In this document: positions 5,855 to 7,145 of the stretch, in pieces
Layout: every line of letters starts with the position of its first letter
How positions within the stretch are numbered: position 1 is the first letter of the stretch
Assembly: GCA_964425645.1 (NCBI GenBank)
Contig: CAYRNC010000091.1
Location: forward strand, 1-7,145
Length of the DNA stretch: 7,145 nucleotides
Reading direction: 5' to 3'
Source: CAYRNC01 sp964425645
Lineage (GTDB): Bacteria > Bacillota > Clostridia > Peptostreptococcales > Anaerovoracaceae
Position numbers and translations under genes: made by a program
Notes under the pieces: model-generated
Databases searched by the model: none
What the model saw: the letters and a program-made list of their open reading frames with translations, nothing else
What the model was told of the DNA's origin: nothing

Positions 5855-6484
5855 CTATTTTGTCCCGTAAAGCCTGTCCCCTGCATCTCCGAGTCCGGGG
5901 ACTATATATGCGTTCTCATCAAGATGGCTGTCCTTTGCAGCGATAAATATATCCACATCCGAATGCCTTTTTTGCAGCAGCTCTATCCCCTCCGGGGCCG
6001 CGATAAGGCAGAGAAAACAAACTTTCTTCGCTCCCTTTTCTTTGATAAAATCGATAGCAGCAACGGCGGAGCCCCCTGTAGCCAGCATCGGATCAAGAAC
6101 AAATACTTCTCTGCTTTCGATATCGGACGGCAATTTACAGTAATATTCGATGGGAAGGTGTGTATCAGGATCCCTGTACAGCCCGATGTGGCCCACCTTG
6201 ACATTTGGAACAAGAGCCTGTATACCCTCTGCCATGCCAAGACCTGCTCTTAATATAGGAACGATGGCGATATCTTCTCCTTTCAGCATTTTCATAGTAG
6301 TTTTGCAAATGGGGGTCTCAATCTCCACCTCCTTCAGGGGAAGATGATGTGTGGCTTCAAAGGCCATCAGCATAGAAATTTCCTTCACCAGTTCCCTGAA
6401 ATCTTTCGTGCCGGTATTCCTGTTTCTGAGGATCGCTAGTTTGTGCTGAATCAATGGGTGATCGAATACATATACATTCCCCAT
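5855..6484 (-). CDS. upp: Uracil phosphoribosyltransferase
   Basis: A 209-residue enzyme of pyrimidine salvage that makes UMP and pyrophosphate from uracil and PRPP. The PRPP-binding loop is VLDPMLATGGSA (129-140), the dimer and active-site strand AIVPILRAGLGM is at 73-84, and the uracil-binding C-terminus YIVPGLGDAGDRLYGTK is at 193-209, all as in bacterial Upp. Length matches the family (about 208-209). The start at 6484 is chosen because MGNVYVFDHPLIQHKL is the conserved family N-terminus and AGGAGG lies 6 nt before it; the frame is open to an ATG at 6568, but that would overlap rpiB by 74 nt and add an unconserved leader. The gap to rpiB is 10 nt. Upstream RpiB supplies ribose-5-phosphate, from which PRPP is made. 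Confidence 0.96.
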   Translation of the reverse strand: MGNVYVFDHPLIQHKLAILRNRNTGTKDFRELVKEISMLMAFEATHHLPLKEVEIETPICKTTMKMLKGEDIAIVPILRAGLGMAEGIQALVPNVKVGHIGLYRDPDTHLPIEYYCKLPSDIESREVFVLDPMLATGGSAVAAIDFIKEKGAKKVCFLCLIAAPEGIELLQKRHSDVDIFIAAKDSHLDENAYIVPGLGDAGDRLYGTK

Positions 6485-6490
6485 CCTTTT

Positions 6491-6496
6491 CCTCCT
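6491..6496 (-). promoter_or_regulatory. upp ribosome binding site overlapping the rpiB stop codon
   Basis: AGGAGG on the minus strand, 6 nt before the upp ATG. Its first two bases are the last two of the rpiB TAG stop (6495-6497). A ribosome ending rpiB is placed on the upp start signal, which favours coupled translation and fixes the upp start. Confidence 0.75.
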
Positions 6497-6926
6497 ACAT
6501 GCGGTCCAGCATATCCACCCTTCGCCTATGCCTGCCTTCTTCAAACTTTGCAGATAACCAGGCTTCAACGATATCTCGGGCCTCCCAATCGGAAAGCATC
6601 CTGCCTCCCAATGCTATAACGTTAGCATTGTTGTGTTTTTTCGCCATTTCAGCCATAAATACATTCACGACCAGGGCACAGCGGATTCCTTTAACCTTAT
6701 TAGCCGCTATGGAAACCCCTATTCCCGTGCCGCAAATCACAATACCGGCATCTGCCTCTCCGGATGCCACAACCTCACCACATGACCTCCCGAAGGCCGG
6801 ATAGTCTACAGACTCAGGGGATCCGGTACCCAAATCCAACACTTCAATTCCTTTATCGACCAAATATGCTGTAATACTTCTTTTTAGTTCATATCCCCCG
6901 TGATCGGCAGCAACAGCCAGCTTCAT
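6495..6926 (-). CDS. rpiB: Ribose-5-phosphate isomerase B
   Basis: A 143-residue RpiB/LacA/LacB-family isomerase that interconverts ribose-5-phosphate and ribulose-5-phosphate in the non-oxidative pentose phosphate pathway. Visible family features are the N-terminal AADHGGYELK (Asp8, His9), YPAF (42-45), the catalytic-cysteine loop ICGTGIG (64-70, Cys65), AANK (74-77), the ring-opening histidine 98 in KHNNANV, and the phosphate-binding GRHRRRVDML (131-140). Length is close to that of known RpiB proteins. AAGGAG lies 7 nt before the ATG, in an A-rich leader. It follows the sua5 stop by 30 nt and precedes upp by 10 nt, an order common in Firmicutes (ywlC, ywlF, upp), which favours RpiB over the lactose-pathway LacA/LacB relatives. 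Activity on allose-6-phosphate cannot be excluded from sequence. Confidence 0.94.
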   Translation of the reverse strand: MKLAVAADHGGYELKRSITAYLVDKGIEVLDLGTGSPESVDYPAFGRSCGEVVASGEADAGIVICGTGIGVSIAANKVKGIRCALVVNVFMAEMAKKHNNANVIALGGRMLSDWEARDIVEAWLSAKFEEGRHRRRVDMLDRM

Positions 6927-6956
6927 TTTTTTTCTCCTTACCTCTTTTTTTAATAT

Positions 6957-7145
6957 CTACACTTTTATAACACGATAGCCGGCAGATTTCAACATACGAT
7001 TCATAACAGCGAAACCAAGATCATCACTCTCATCCAGAGCCCCGACTAGAATAAGGTCTACGTGCTGATCATCCATAACTCTTAACCTGGCAAAGAACTC
7101 CTCAGCAGCCCCCTTATAATCGCCTTCCTCAAAGACAATTACCCC
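6957..7145 (-). CDS. Sua5/YwlC/TsaC threonylcarbamoyl-AMP synthase (partial, C-terminal 62 residues)
   Basis: The open frame enters from the window edge and ends at the TAG at 6957-6959. The 62 visible residues run from GVIVFEEGDYKGAAEEFF through ILVGALDESDDLGFAVMNR to AGYRVIKV. The GFAVMNRMLKSAGYRVI end matches my memory of the C-terminal Sua5 domain of long-form Sua5/YwlC proteins, which close with a G-x-A-V/I-MNR-L-x-K-A motif. The catalytic YrdC domain lies outside the window. The full enzyme uses threonine, bicarbonate and ATP to make threonylcarbamoyl-AMP for the t6A modification of tRNAs reading ANN codons. Its position directly before rpiB matches the conserved Firmicute neighbourhood. 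Confidence comes from the motif and context together; the fragment alone is short. Confidence 0.85.
   Translation of the reverse strand, partial: GVIVFEEGDYKGAAEEFFARLRVMDDQHVDLILVGALDESDDLGFAVMNRMLKSAGYRVIKV

Noticed and set aside
6485..6568. An in-frame ATG at 6568 that would lengthen upp by 28 residues
   Set aside because: It would overlap rpiB by 74 nt, the added residues do not belong to the Upp family, and a perfect AGGAGG sits 6 nt before the conserved start at 6484.

Overview
The window reads as bacterial chromosome from a Gram-positive anaerobe-type Firmicute, most likely class Clostridia. The reasons are the strong AGGAGG-type ribosome binding sites, the TRTGNTATAAT-style extended -10 promoters, the sua5-rpiB-upp gene order typical of Firmicutes, and membrane proteins built for a cell without an outer membrane. 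This placement is inferred from gene content only. Every convincing gene lies on the minus strand, so the biological reading order runs from high to low coordinates.

Right half (7145 to about 4522): a housekeeping operon. It begins with the C-terminal 62 codons of a Sua5/YwlC threonylcarbamoyl-AMP synthase, which enters from beyond the window edge. Next come rpiB (ribose-5-phosphate isomerase B), upp (uracil phosphoribosyltransferase) and tyrS (tyrosyl-tRNA synthetase). Gaps are 10 to 30 nt and each internal gene has its own ribosome binding site. A clear intrinsic terminator at 4522-4543 closes the unit. RpiB makes ribose-5-phosphate, the precursor of PRPP, which Upp uses for uracil salvage. 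Sua5 and TyrS both serve tRNA function.

Left half (about 4504 to 271): a three-gene export-type ABC operon with its own extended -10 promoter and an upstream inverted repeat that may be an operator. The order is a MacB/LolD-class ATPase, a 674-residue secreted and membrane-anchored protein of repeated Ig-like (NEW3/CARDB-type) modules, and a MacB/FtsX-type permease. The last two genes overlap by 8 nt. The periplasmic adaptor (membrane fusion protein) common beside such transporters is absent, and the Ig-like protein occupies its place. This is the most interesting feature of the window.

Left edge (1 to 309): mostly noncoding. It holds a weak terminator candidate for the ABC operon, a cluster of inverted repeats, a 41-codon protein-like open frame that may be a gene remnant, and then a promoter, a strong ribosome binding site and the first codons of another minus-strand gene cut off by the window edge. 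I see no CRISPR array, insertion sequence, tRNA, rRNA or riboswitch.
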